The translations under genes and the position numbers were made by a program. The notes below the pieces were generated by a model. That model did not search any database. It worked only from the letters and a program-made list of their open reading frames with translations, and had not been told where the DNA came from. This document shows positions 25,801 to 38,672 of a stretch of DNA of 64,000 nucleotides, in pieces. Location: the NCBI RefSeq assembly GCF_022458985.1, contig NC_061776.1:11550591-11614590 (forward strand). The letters run 5' to 3'. The stretch is from Mugil cephalus (Eukaryota > Chordata > Actinopteri > Mugiliformes > Mugilidae). Each line of letters opens with the position of its first letter. Within the stretch, counting starts at the first letter, position 1.

Positions 25801-28800
25801 AAGGCATGTCCCTTGGGATAATAAATGCTTTGCACTGACACTGACAAATACTAGACACGCATTATAAATTGATGTCGGATGTTTTTTTCCCCCCTGTTCA
25901 CAGCCTCTACTGATGAGCTTTGGATAGGACTGAATGACAGGAAAAGAGAAGGACTGTTTGACTGGAGTGATCACTCTACTGTCAGATTCACTAGCTGGGA
26001 GTATGGGAAACCAGCTATAACCACTGAAAAAGAAGACTGTGTTGTCATTAGAGGGGAGGTAAGGAGCAGCATGGGGGTAGAGTGCATATACCTAAAAACA
26101 AATAAGCTTCCTCCATTGATTTGTAAAAGTAAAAGTCCTGTTTTCCATGAGTGTATTTCTACGCATTTTGCCCACAAATGTTTGTTCTGGGAAAGGCTTT
26201 CATGGTTTAGGCAAGGACCTTTGTTCTAAGCCAGTGAAAAACTGATGACAAAGCACATTACATAAGTGTCACGAATGTGGCAACAGTCTGGGGAAGGTCG
26301 TTTCCTGTTTCAACATAATAACGCTCCTCACAGTGAGGTCAGAAAGACGAGCTTTTTTCCCTCCCCAGTTTCATGTAGAAGAAGTGATATGTCCAAAGCG
26401 TCATCATCCCACCACCTTGTTCTTGGAACTGAATGGGGTATTATCCTTCAGCCAAGTTGAAAAATCTTACAGAAAACCTATAACAGATACCGTTTTTAAT
26501 TTAGATAATCAACTATTACAAATGAGAACAAAGTTTCAGTGTCTACACTTTGGGCTGTTCAGCCTACTTTGCGTACAATTTTTTACAAGGCTATTGTTTG
26601 GTGATATGAACAGGTTTGAGTATCTGTTGTTAAATTACTTTCCACATAGATAAATGTTAAGGTATCTCTTTCTTGCAGAATGGAAACTGGGCCGACCGTA
26701 GGTGCGAGGAGAAACATGGCTTCATTTGTATGAAGACGAGTGCCTCTGAACCATCTGGAGATGAAGTGGAGCAGAATTTAGGCTGCAAAACTGTGAGTGA
26801 ACTTATTGCCTGTCTCTGCTCTAAAAGTATTTCTTTCTTAATCTAAATTCTAAATACTTCGCAGTCAATTGATGTCCACAGACGTTGGGTAGTCAGAGTT
26901 GTCTCTGAATGCTTAATTACACTCCTACCTTGCACAGTTTAAAAGGGACGTAAATTTACTAGATTCCAACAGGGCGCCTAGCAGTGTTACTTTTCATTCG
27001 AGAAGATGAGACTTTGACGCGCTAAAACTAACAGCTGATGATAAAATATTGACTTGACTTGCTTGCTGTAAATATCTGGGGAGTTATGCGTTTGTGTCAT
27101 TGGTCGTTGCCTCAATCACATTGCCACGAAATACAGGTTAGTTCAGACTGTTTATGTATGCTACTTTGCTACAACTCTGTCAGTCTCTTTAATAGTCCCT
27201 GTTCTCTCTATCATCACATCAGTCAGTCCATTATATGACAGCAAGCTAAATAAGTCTTCCCACTTTTGTTTGTCTACAATCCAGGGTTGGAAAAAACATG
27301 GCTCCTACTGCTACTATGTAGGTACTGAGACAAAGACCTTTGATGAAGCGAAAGACCACTGTAAGAGCTCAGGCTCCTACTTGGCTGATGTTTCAACTGG
27401 GTAAAACTTTTATCATATAGCTGCTAAGATTCTGAATGAGCTTAACAGGAACATGCACAATAACGCCACTGTAAAATCTTGTGATCCTACTTGATACTTC
27501 CAGAGTGGATAACGCCTTCCTTGTCAGCTTGGTGGGACTGAGACCAGAGAAGCACTTCTGGCTAGGGCTTTCAAATCAGAAAAACATTGACTTTTTTGTG
27601 TGGACCAACACAGACTCTGTGAGATTTACACACTGGAATGCCCTAATGCCAGGTATTGAAAAGTTTTTATTTCTCTCTGTAAGATGTTTCTGAAAGCAGG
27701 TTAACACATGACAGCTGACAATTTCTTTTACGACGAAAACAAGGCCACCAACAGGGTTGTGTTGCTATGGCAACTGGGAGTTTTGCTGGCCTCTGGGATG
27801 TGCTGCCTTGTACCAGTACGGAGAAGTACATCTGCAAACACCTGGCAGAGGGGGCGGTTTCAACCCCTGTTCCACCAACGGTTCCATCCCCTAAGTGCGC
27901 AGAAGGCTGGAATCCCATGGAAACGAGAAATATCTGCTATAAGGTAAAATCCAATAAAGGTTATTCTGACGCCATCTGGATACTGTGATGGAAAATTACA
28001 TTTTTATTCTTACTTCTCTCATATACGCTGTCTGTATTTGCGTAAGTGACCTTTTAGCCTACATGAGTTCATAACAAGTTAAAATAAGTTCAGCAGAAGT
28101 TCATCGAAAGTTCATAATAAGTGAAACATCACGTCAGATTTTCTATGCGTACATGTGTAGACTGACGACCTGTTACTGTCTTGTTTGACTTCGCTTACAC
28201 TTCCTCTCGATCATATCACCTCCTGTCAAAGGAGAAGTAAGACTCGAGGTCTTAGGTGGAGAGTTCATGGAAAGGATGCGCTCACATTTTCTGTATAATC
28301 ATCATTTTAAGATGTTTGTGCACTGCTATAAAGAGATGTGAATATCGAGGATAGTCAGAGTTGTTTGCTGTTGTACACAGAGCTGCTCTCCTCGGGTAAG
28401 AATAAAACTTGCTTCGCATATAGAACAACTGACTGGACAGCCGTCATTTGAACAACACTTTATAGAGAAAAACAAGAATTACCATCACAATACTGTGAAA
28501 ACACCACATTTAATGCTGATTGAACAACGCATTTGTCAGCCTTAAAAAGCATAGTATGAAAACATACCACACAGACCTCAACTCATGACCAAGAATATGT
28601 AGTATATGCAGGCAATTGTGATATCTTCTCCAGCTCCATCACAATCTTCTCACATGCTTAGCTGGACACATAGGGCAACGCTACCTACACAAAATATCAG
28701 CAGCTTGAAGGAATAATGTTAACGTTTTATTCCTTTTATTGGTGCCGTGTCGTTAGCTACGTTTTAGTTGTGGAACGCAGTCGGAAGCTACCACGGCTCT

Positions 28801-31800
28801 GTGGTGCAGATATGTTTAGTATTAATAACCTTTTAAGAATACACACCTGTTTTTTGACTGTTTTGGACACTGCAAAACAAAATGTGAAAGTGACAACTTC
28901 AGGTTGCCTTAGGTTGCCTTCAGCAGCAGCCAATACTGTAGGTCATGGTGCACTAGTAAAACAACGCTGAAATTATGACAGCCTACATCACTTGTCAGTA
29001 TTTGGGTGAGAGAAGGAGAAATAATCTCAATGATGCGATTTAGGCATTTGTCATATTGATCCAAAGCATAAACTGAATCAAATGAATGCAATATATCACC
29101 TAGTACTTAGTAGGCTTGTGCCAGTTAACAATTATCAGTTTGATAAATGTAAATGTTCATCTCCTTTTCTTACCTAGCAATGCGTATTCATTTTGACAAA
29201 TGCTACTTAATTTAAGATCTGTCATCTATTTTCCATCTAAAAATACAGAACTTCTTGCTTCATGTTTAAGAATTTTATAGAGGGCCCAAAGAAGACGTGG
29301 TATGAGGCTAGGGATTACTGCAGAGCCGTCGGAGGAGATCTCCTTAGCATCCACAGCACAGCTGAGCAACGAATATCAGTGAGGTATAGTATGATCTAGT
29401 TAAATATTTAATATCTTTTCTTTTATAAATGCCCCTTTTTGTAATCTAATCCACATAATTGAATATCATATTGGGTCACAAAATTTATCTGTTAGAGAAC
29501 ATCTTTGTAGTGTGTAGGCAATTGCAAATTGTAAAACTGAGATTCAAGGGAATAAAACTAATCCATACAACAGTTATTATGCAAGAAACAGATTTAAATC
29601 ATGAATATGAAACTGTCTATTACAGCCATCACACTGTCTGGATTGGACTGAGCGCCCCTGACCCAGCCACCGGTTATGAATGGAGTGATGGAACCCCAGT
29701 AGGTTTTCTGTCACTACTTCTGTTACCGTAAACCAGTTGTTGTTTACGCAACACAAATTACAATAAATTATATTAACACATGTATTGTTGGCTTTTATTT
29801 ATAGGTCAACTTCCAACACTGGAGTGATGGAGAGCCAAATAATAGGAACAATGCAGAATCATGTGTTGAAGATATTGGATATTACTGGTGGTCAAGTGGG
29901 TCATGGAATGATGCGCAGTGTGAAGAGTACAACAACTGGGTTTGTCAGATGCGTCCAGGTAAGGCATGGTGAAGTGGTTACTATAGTAACAACTGTTTAA
30001 AGTTGTCTTCTAGTGTGCTCAAATGCTCCCAACTTGTAGCAGCAAAGTTTGTCACTGTCACCTCAACGATGAAATTAATTAATTGTTTCCGTGTCCATAC
30101 AGGTATCACTCCAAAGCCGCCTCCGGACCCTGTTGCACCTGGTAAGTATGACTTTATGGACAAATATGCATGGGATTAGAAGAACTGGTTACTTGATTTT
30201 TTCTGCCACTCAAGTGAAGCAGAGGTAATTGAAATTTATTCTCAAGGTACTCAAACATTACATGTATATGGTCAACAATATGCCCTCCTAGCTTCTTTGG
30301 ATGAACCTGGTAAAAGGCTATTTGGATTACATTATAGGGTGTGTTTCAGCACACATACAGAGAAAAAAAAACCTCTACATGCAATTAGATAGCCTGCAAC
30401 CAATCAGAACCATTTGGTCGTAAACAAATTCAATACCAGGTGACATGACTAATCAGTGTTAGCCTTCTGCCTATCACTGAATAAAGCCTAAAAACCCCTT
30501 GATTGACACTTGGTGGAGCATGAGTTCCCAAGGGAGTGACTCCAGCCCAATTTTCTGCCACAAAACATGTGTGACAGTGGTCAACTACAACTAAAATCCA
30601 TTTCGGAAAGGACTGTCCCAGTCTTGTTACAAAAGACTTTCCTCATAAATGGTTCTTGTAAGGATTATTTCATTATGGAAGACAAAGACAGTTCCAACAT
30701 TTATCTGTTGTTTAAGCATGAGGCAATTCTGAAATTAACAAAATACATGTGTTTAAACACACCATCTGAAATTCCATATACAGTATACTGAAGCTATATT
30801 AACTATTTCTGCACATTTTCAGATTATAACACAACCTCTGATGGGTGGCTAGAATGGAATGGGAATCAGTATTACATTAACAACAATCGAATGGCCATGG
30901 AAGACGCTCGTCACGTATGCCAACAGAAACATGGTGATCTCGTAACCATCAACAGCGTGGCTGAAAGTGTGTTTTTATGGAAACAGGTGAGCGCTTTGAA
31001 AAAGAAAAATATAAATAAATAAAGCACAAAGCATTTTAAAGTACAGTAGGCAAAGCTTTTCACTTCAGCACTAAAAGAATAAAATACATTTATTTCTATA
31101 CATACATTTATTGGCTTTTAACGTAATCATTGTATGTCTGTTTGTAGATATCAAGAAGTTACATAAACGTCTGGATAGGCCTGACGTTAGATCTTGACGG
31201 AACATCTCAGTGAGTATCAATATAATGCAAAAAATAGCACAAATGTATATACACAAATGTCACGTCACCAGTTAATAATACTGCAAAATATGTACAGTAA
31301 AAATGTTAAACAATTTTGGTATGAATGGGATATTTGTTTGATTGCTCATACTGGACTGCTTTGTATATCTCTTTCAGATTTTGCATTTCTACTAAAATTT
31401 AGTTTTTGTTGATGTCTTATTACATTAAGGTGGGTGGATGGTTCTCAAGTGGTGTTTGAAAGATGGGATGAAGGTCAGCCTGATTTCAAGAATTATGATG
31501 AAAACTGTGCAGCTATGATGTATTATGGTGAGTAAACTGAAATATGATTCACTTCCACTAACATATAAATAGTAAATAAAAGTATAAAAAGTGTAATCTT
31601 ACTTTGTCAGAACTAGAAAAAGAAGAGACTGAAGTTGACTAATAAATACACACTGTTTTAATATATATATATGTATGTATATATATATATATGTATATAT
31701 ATATGTATGTATGTGTATATATATATATGTATATATATATGTATGTATGTGTATATATATATATACATACATATATATAAAGCCAATCTCAGATTTCAGG

Positions 31801-34800
31801 CTTTGCACAACACAACAATAGAAACGTGGCCTTTAAATTAAAAATGATTTACAATGTGCTGTGAAAACAGTCACTGGCTTATTTTATAGATTTGTGACAA
31901 GAAATGTCAAGCAGTTCAAACTGAAGATATTGATATAAGGAGTTATTAAGACACGAAGTCTTACAGCTGACAAGGCATAGAGTAAACAATTGATATCAAG
32001 GCTATTAATATTGATAAAAACGGCACTGGATCACACAATTGTACAGCGTCCTGTCAATCACTTGTTCTAAGGTCAACAATTTGTGTCCAAAATACTAAGG
32101 CTAAATACAGTGAAGGAATAATGACTGGATGTGGATACACCGCATGTCTAGAGACCATAAGTCAGATCAAAAATGGGTGTGATTTCATTAATATCTCAGG
32201 GACAATAGCTTGAATCCATATTTGATATTGAAAGAAGTGCAGACTGTGTTGGGTGCTGATTATAATGTACAGTGATTTTCATATCTTGAACTGGTTCACA
32301 GGATTTTGGCACAATCACAACTGCGGTTTGGAGTTCCAGTCTATTTGCAAGCGCAGTGGCTCACCACCTGCTAACACCACAGTGGCACCTACAGTGGCCC
32401 CTAAAGGTGGCTGCCAAGACCCCTGGAAGAAATTCAACTCCAAGGTCAGCCAGTACTTAAGATTCAAAATCATGTAGAATGTAAGGGGTGGGAAGGAAAC
32501 TATGGAATATACATTCTTGGAGCTTGGCACTGTCTTTTAAATATTCATCTTTTAAGGTGTAAGTTTTTTTCTCTGAGATTTTGCATTAAGCGGTTTTGTC
32601 ACATCAAGTGGGATACCGATATTTGGTATATTTTCCAGAGCTGTAATATGCATTGTGTGTTAAAATTCTAGTGTTACAGCATCTTCAACAACCAGAATTT
32701 AACATGGAATGGAGCAAGGAAACAATGCAGAGACATGGGTGGAGACTTGGCCTCTATTGACTCAAGACATGCAGAAGGTTTGCTTCATTTTTCCCACAGA
32801 AAAATAGTCATATTTTCTAAATGTTTTTATGTCCACTTGAAGTAGAATCATGTGATTCAGCTAATGAAACTTCTGTTAGCTTTTACTTTTTTATATAAGG
32901 CCTTTGACAATTGGATGGAGTTCAATACTGACTTAATCACTAATTTTAACCCTTTAAATGATTTATGTTTCAATGCAAAAAAGCTGCTACCGATAAAGTT
33001 TTAGGTTTTAAGCGGACGACTGGTTATGTACTCTTCTTACTTATATCTGAATTTCCAGTGTTTCTGATGTCACAAATGGCTGACGCAAATGCTAGAGACC
33101 TGTGGATTGGTCTCCGTAGTTTCGAAGGTAAGGAGTTTTACTGGACTGATGGGCGACCGAGGTCATATGTCAACTTCGGTTTGGTAAGTGGACACATCTG
33201 GATTAATATCGTGCAGACTGGGTAGCACATTTGTTTAAAAGTGTGACACTTTGTTTCTCCATTGCAGAGGAAGGACAGCGATGATTTTTTTTTGGTAATG
33301 TGGTCAAGTTTCAATATACTTCAGCTATTACTCTGTATAAAAGTGTGCCATGCTTTGTTGGAGTGAAATGCATTTGCATTGTTTATAACCATATCTGTAA
33401 TCTGTGGGTTTCCATTGCAGCCTTTCATGCACTGGTGGCTTAAGAGACAATTTGAGCAAGAGGTCAGTAGTTAATTAAAACTAAAATGTTGGTATAGTAA
33501 AATTATCTTTGCGGGAACCTCTCCATCTCCATCTGTCCATCCTTTTATCCGTATTTTAAATGTTTGCGGACACACATAATCAATTTAATGATCATATTAC
33601 ATTGAAGCTAACTTGGAAAACAAAGTCTATGTATGTCAACTAAGACACAATGCTTATCTTAAAAAAGTTGTGATTATAGTATAGCAGACCCTCACACTGA
33701 ACATCATAACTACTGTATTCCTGCTGGGAAAGCAAACAGCAGGATAATGGGACTTAAGGATAAGAATGAACAGTATTCTCTCTTCATACTGCTTCTTCTG
33801 CTTATCTCAAAGTCTGTTTTCACAGACATTGACAACGTTTTTTTTTTTTTTTTTTTTTTTTAGATTAGAGTCTTTATTGTCATTGCACCGCAGCATATAA
33901 CAATATATACTGCACAACAAAGTTGAGGTACAGCTCTCCCGTCAGTGCAAAAGATAAATATTCAATAAATAACTAAACTAGACAAGGCATGTACAACGAC
34001 AAACTAAAAAGGACACTATATACAAATTAGAATGTAAATAGGACTGGATAATATTGCACTTGTTTGAGGAAAAGGAAAAAACTTGCACAGTCATTTTTTT
34101 CATGAAAGTAAAACGTTGTGGCTCAAATGACATGATTGTGACAGCTGTTTTTATTCAGCAGGGCTATGACCTTGTTGTAGAAACTGTCCCTCAGTCTGTT
34201 TGTCCTTGTTTTCAGCATCCTGAAATGTCACCATACAATAAGTGTGTTGTGATTAACACCAATACTTTGGCTGGTATTGGTAAATGGATACATAAGCCCT
34301 GCAATCAGACCTATGGATTTGTCTGTCTTCGGAATGTTGGTGAGCCCATTTTTGTTTTTTGTTTTTTAAATAAAGCCGTAATTCCTACTGCATATGTCTC
34401 TATTTCATCCCACACATATCTGCCTTTCCGCTACTACGGTTGCAGTACTGCTGTACGGTATCTAATAAATGTATTTCCATTCTTGTTCTAAACAGACACA
34501 ACTTTGCCAGATGTCCCTGAACCACAAACTCCTACCATTTATATCAAAATTCTTAATGACTCCTTCAAGGTTGCACCTCAGCAAATGAATTGGGATGCGT
34601 CCAAGAAGCACTGCGAGGGGGATGGTGCCAACCTAGCTAGCCTGCGGAATGAGTGGGCGCAGGCTTATGTTGAGCTGCAGGCTTTGAATCTCAAGGCTCC
34701 TCTATGGATTGGACTAAACAAAGTGCAGGTACACTGCTGAAAGCCTTTTAAACAGAGCATAACAAAATTAAGTGGCTAACTTGTTCCATATTTTAAAAAT

Positions 34801-37044
34801 AAAAATAAAAAACTGCTAAACCAACTTGTTCCAAATAAGGTCTTTGCCCGCCCACATGGTGTTTAGTTATTATTAGCAAACAATAATCTATTGGTTCTAC
34901 TGTTGTACAGGCCACCTATAAGAAGGTGTAACATTTACCCTCATAGCTTATTAAGTTATAATTGCTAAATAAAACTCAATATATATAAATGCTAAATACT
35001 GTAAACTTACAACAATCTCATTACATTATGAAACGTATGGCAAGTAGGAATCTGACCCACACTTAATCAAATCAACTGTGAGACCATTTGTGCAACCTCA
35101 CTTCTTGAAATTATAACAATGGTGAATTTGATTAATCTTTGCTTTCAGACCAATGGTTACTTCAGATATACTGATGGGTGGCGTATGAGATTTACTCGCT
35201 GGGGTAAAGATGAACCAAGCCCAGATCGAGCTTGTGTCTACATGGATGTGGATGGAAAGTGGAAGACTGCTCACTGCAATGAGACCTTTTGGGGTGTTTG
35301 CATGAAGTCTACTGGTATGACAGAAAACAATAGCAAATGTTCATTTAAATATGCTGACATGAAACTCATCCTAAACTTTAGCATGTCTCGTGCCTTTAAG
35401 TCAATACCCCATAAACTTGAACATCTCCTGCATTTATCTGACTGAAAAAATCTGGACGCAGTATTTTATTGAAGTGTTTTCAATGCACTGGGTTTGTAAG
35501 AATAACACATATAATTAGCTGATTCTAGTGATCTCATCATTGTCTCCCTCATTCACAGATGTGCCACCTACAGAGTCCACTGGTTTTCCAGGAGTCTGCC
35601 CTCAAGACCCAGATACATCAAGCGAAGAGCGCAGTTCTCTCTGGCTGCCATTTAGGGGTTACTGTTATGCATTTTTCACTATGGAAAAAGACTGGTCAGG
35701 AGCATCTGCTAGTTGCGTTAAACATGGTAGGCATTTTCTATGAAAGATTTTTTCATGCAATAAACCACCTGTAATTTGTTTTACTAAAAAAAGGCTGTGT
35801 TCTGTGTAGGTGCAAATCTTGCCAGCATTGAAGATCCCTCTGAGCAAGACTTTATAACAACACATGTGATCACATTCAAAGACAGCTACACATCTTTCTG
35901 GATCGGCCTGTATAAAACTCACAGAGGTATGCTCCTATTTGAAAAGTACTATTGAAGGAGGAAGGATTGTTGTATTGTAGTTTTTTTTTAGATCATAGCA
36001 CAAACGCATGAGTTATTTGCCTATTTGTTTCCAGGGGAGTGGAAGTGGTTGGACAAGACTGTAATGGATTACACAAACTGGGGTGAGGATCAACCGAGTG
36101 GATACATTAATGGAGAAATTAGTACAACTAATGGGACGTGGAGGACAAGCAGGAACGTGTATAACAGACCATACATCTGCAAAACATCCAAAGGTAAAGT
36201 ATTCCATAAATAGCTCAGATGAAACCGGTAAGAGGATATATAATAACACTGTTGTCTCCTGAGATAACTGACAGTCAGGGACTACATCAGTCAGTGAATG
36301 CTATAATAGAAGAACAAAAGGTAAACCAAGGCTATTGACAGAGGTAAACCATCGTATTAACCTAGCTGTCAGCCATCACTCCTAATAAACCACTCGCCAA
36401 ACACCAACAAATAAGGAAGTACTAAAGGTTTTGATTCCTGGAAGCTGCTGCACACTGATCTTCAAAACCGTTCTTCAGGAATCCTCTGGGTGTCACCTAG
36501 GTTAAGTGAACGAATTCATGTAAAATCAATGCTTCATAAGCGCATTAGATGCTGCACTGGTTCGTTTGTTTAATCGCGAGTTAAGACAAGTAGCTACTTT
36601 CTAATTTCTCTCCAATTTCCCTTTACAGTAATACCAACAAAGCCACCGCCACCAACAACAACAACTAGTAAGCAACTCCTCTTATCTTCATTATTTCACT
36701 GTGACATTTGTTACAGCTTTCTATTGTGTGATCATCATCTACTTTTTTTCCTCCCCGTCTGTGCAGATGTTGGATCAGCTCATCATCATCGTGGTTACAT
36801 AATTTCGGCAGTGGTGCTGATCATTGCCGGGATTGCGGTGGGGGCATGCATCGCTTTCTTCCGCTTCAAGAAGATGGGCTATCACATCACATTCCCCCCT
36901 GAGAATTATTCTGCTTTTGAGAACCCAATCTTCTTCGGTAATAAGCAGCTTGATTCAGCCACTGACAAGACCCAGCCTGCTCCGGTCGACACCAATACAC
37001 AAGTAGACAATGCAGACGACACTGAAGTCTTGATAACTATGTAA
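22826..37044 (+). CDS. mrc1: Macrophage mannose receptor 1-like, copy B (32 exons, about 1,445 aa, complete)
   Basis: Second tandem MRC1-family receptor. Coding exons: 22826-22889, 23146-23502, 23708-23875, 24021-24176, 24382-24492, 24876-25013, 25089-25268, 25904-26058, 26679-26792, 27285-27400, 27504-27652, 27744-27943, 29271-29383, 29626-29698, 29805-29958, 30103-30141, 30823-30986, 31148-31209, 31430-31527, 32302-32444, 32672-32777, 33059-33183, 33268-33294, 33421-33462, 34216-34339, 34496-34728, 35149-35314, 35559-35726, 35810-35926, 36035-36193, 36629-36667, 36767-37044. They total 4,338 nt in one frame without a stop. The order is signal peptide ([17 protein letters not shown]), cysteine-rich domain, FNII (one residue shorter than A and C), CTLD1-8, membrane helix and tail. 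CTLD4 keeps EPN and WND. Oddities: two CTLD6 mini-exons instead of one, a probable LINE-derived start to exon 25 (34216), QPD in CTLD5, no inner disulfide in CTLD8, and FENPIFF in the tail. The acceptors at 24382, 27744 and 29271 (each AAG) have weak pyrimidine tracts but are fixed by homology and phase. Confidence 0.92.
26262..26356 (+). mobile_element. DNA transposon (Tc1-like) transposase fragment, copy B intron 8
   Basis: The translation [20 protein letters not shown] matches a transposase segment common in fish genomes (the stretch with QHDNAP). Only about 95 bp is recognisable, so it is a decayed remnant. Confidence 0.6.
27984..28457 (+). mobile_element. Possible solo LTR in copy B intron 12
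   Basis: It starts TG and ends CA, with a TATA-like ctataaagag near 28326 and an AATAAA at about 28402 followed by a short U5-like segment. No internal retroelement sequence or clear target duplication was found, so this is tentative. Confidence 0.3.
29626..29958 (+). other. Copy B CTLD4 carbohydrate-recognition exons with EPN and WND
   Basis: Exons 14 and 15 give [20 protein letters not shown], then [11 protein letters not shown] and [17 protein letters not shown]. The calcium/mannose motifs EPN and WND are intact. A distinctive YYWWSSG insert sits just before WND, in the position where copy A has NQDED, so the edge of the binding site differs between copies. Confidence 0.87.
31662..31778. 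repeat. (TA/TG)n low-complexity tract in copy B intron 19
   Basis: Alternating TATA and TATG units over about 115 bp. It can form alternating purine-pyrimidine structure. Confidence 0.85.
33059..34339 (+). other. Copy B CTLD6 long loop: two mini-exons plus an extended downstream exon
   Basis: After the exon ending VNFGL (33059-33183) come two phase-0 mini-exons: 33268-33294 (RKDSDDFFL, 9 codons) and 33421-33462 ([14 protein letters not shown], 14 codons). The following exon (34216-34339) is 124 nt, against 103 nt in A and C. The extra 21 nt add HPEMSPY ahead of the conserved NKCVVI. All junctions keep frame. Confidence 0.78.
33839..34236 (-). mobile_element. 3' end of an L2-like LINE, antisense, abutting copy B exon 25
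   Basis: A poly(T) tract at 33839-33860, then the reverse complement of gacaataaagactctaatct, marks the 3' end of a fish LINE on the - strand. Further in, the - strand reads [20 protein letters not shown], a pattern typical of the C-terminal end of such elements. That reading continues to about 34228-34236, inside the exon that begins at 34216. Confidence 0.7.
35559..36193 (+). other. Copy B CTLD8 exons, inner disulfide missing
   Basis: Exons 27-29 show [25 protein letters not shown] and PYICK. As in A and C, the two inner cysteines are gone. The stretch after NWGEDQPSG reads [13 protein letters not shown], and the position before YIC is NVYNRP. Confidence 0.78.
36767..37044 (+). other. Copy B membrane helix and cytoplasmic tail
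   Basis: The final exon encodes a His-rich stalk (SAHHHRG), a hydrophobic helix ([20 protein letters not shown]), basic FKK, and the longest tail of the three. The tail has FENPIFF where human MRC1 has FENTLYF, so the motif tyrosine is Phe. Two other tyrosines (MGYHI, ENYSAF) lie closer to the membrane. It ends LITM, with TAA at 37042-37044. Confidence 0.87.
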
Positions 37045-37570
37045 TTTGAAAAACAATCAAAAGAGTCTGATCTGAAATACTATGTTATTAAGGTCCACTG
37101 TTGCTGGCCCATTGGGACAATTCAGTGGTGAAATCATGTTTCATGTATGTTCTTTATGTTTGACCAGAGCAGGCAGTACGGTGATATAACAGCATATTTT
37201 GAATGACAGTGTAAGAGGAATCTCTCCTGCAAGATGAAAATATTGTAATAACCTTTTGACTACATTGTTTTACTACAAAATTCTGTATAGGTTACAGATA
37301 AATATGTACACTTGGTACAGACTGGCCACACTATCACTTCTGTTCACATTTCTGTACTGTATATACCTTGGTTTTTGGGGTGAAAGTTTGGGAAATTGTT
37401 GGAGTTTCATTTTGGGATTTGTTGATAATTCCTTGTTCTCTGATTCTGTTGATGAACTAAATAGTATAGGAATGTACATATATAACAGTGGGCTAATTTC
37501 CCTGTTTCAGTGCATTCATTCTTACATGTTGACATTTTTGTTATACTGCATGTTATGTATAAGAGAATAC

Positions 37571-37576
37571 AATAAA
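37571..37576 (+). promoter_or_regulatory. Probable poly(A) signal of copy B
   Basis: AATAAA lies about 530 nt past the stop codon and just before the Harbinger-like insertion that starts at 37642. It fits the end of a 3' UTR. Confidence 0.45.
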
Positions 37577-37641
37577 AAGGTTGAAATGAAGAAGGTTGTG
37601 ACCAAAAGGCTACAGAAGTTCAGAGTACAGATGGTGATTTA

Positions 37642-38672
37642 GGGTGTGTTCACACCAGGCTCGTTTAGTCCACTTGAAACCCTATGCGAACCTGTTGGAT
37701 AGGTGTGAATACAAATCAGCGGACTCTGGTGCAGACCAAACATGTGAACCGAGACCACCTCTGCAGCTGGGACTCGGTTCACTTGTTTGGTCCGCACCAG
37801 AGTCCGTAACGAACCCTGGTATACTTCGCTTGTCCTGTGAATGCAAGTTCCGAACCAAATGCAAAACCCGAGCGCCTTCTTGGATTAAACGGGCTTCCGT
37901 TTGTAACAACTCACCATACACACAAGGGGGATCTTTTCAGGACAACAGTACCTTTTAATGTAATTAATATCTTACGGAAAAACCGACCCCGCCTTTGAAA
38001 CCACCAATACAACACACAAAAGGCCGACATGAGTGTAGGGTGTCCCGCATTTAATTAACAGAATAATTCCAAATCTAACGAAAAAATTTTAAGTTGCCCT
38101 ATTCAACCCACTCTTAAATGTTTAATGTTTAAATGATATTAAGTTTGTTTAATTTCACGGCATTGGTGGCCGTGAAGTTAAACAAAGGAAAAATAAGCGA
38201 CAGTTTCCTCCATAAAAAACAAGAAAAAAACTAAAATCTGTGATCCATCGCCAACTGGTATACCAGGAACAAAAAAGTTACAAATGTTGTGATCGGTCAT
38301 CGGTCGTTTCATTCATTCACTCGTTTCTATTTAATACCAAGAATGAGCCGTCGGTCAATGTGGGGCACAGAAGAGACGCACTGCCTCAGCATGTATCAGC
38401 TGCTTGACGCACAAAATTGCTGACGTCCAAATCGCCAAGAGAATGTGCGAGGCAGGCTTTACCCAGACTCCGACGCAGTGTCCAAAACTTCGCAAAGATC
38501 TCGCCAATAATTTTTATCCAGTGACTGAGCGGCTACCGGACACACGTGGGTTTGTTTACAATGTTGGTGCGCTTGTCAAAAAATGCAATGTGAATACAAA
38601 CTGAACCAAGTTTTTTTTTTTTTTTTTTAAAGGTCTGCATCAAAGCAAGACTTTCCTGGTGTGAATACACCC
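37642..38672. mobile_element. PIF/Harbinger-type non-autonomous element with TTA target duplication
   Basis: The left end gggtgtgttcacaccagg and the reverse complement of the right end (gggtgtattcacaccagg) match at 17 of 18 positions. The element is flanked by TTA at 37639-37641 and at 38673-38675. Inside, 37723-37807 contains an inverted repeat built on actctggtgc and gcaccagagt. No transposase is recognised. Confidence 0.7.

Noticed and set aside
34054-34491. 145-codon + strand open frame
   Set aside because: It is a chance fusion of antisense LINE sequence, the copy B exon at 34216-34339 and the following intron; it has no independent identity.
37256-37642. 128-codon + strand open frame after copy B
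   Set aside because: It lies in the 3' UTR, is hydrophobic and AT-driven, spans the poly(A) signal, and resembles no family I know.
37644-37958. Overlapping open frames on both strands (about 100 and 79 codons)
   Set aside because: They fall inside the Harbinger-like element and reflect its internal palindrome.
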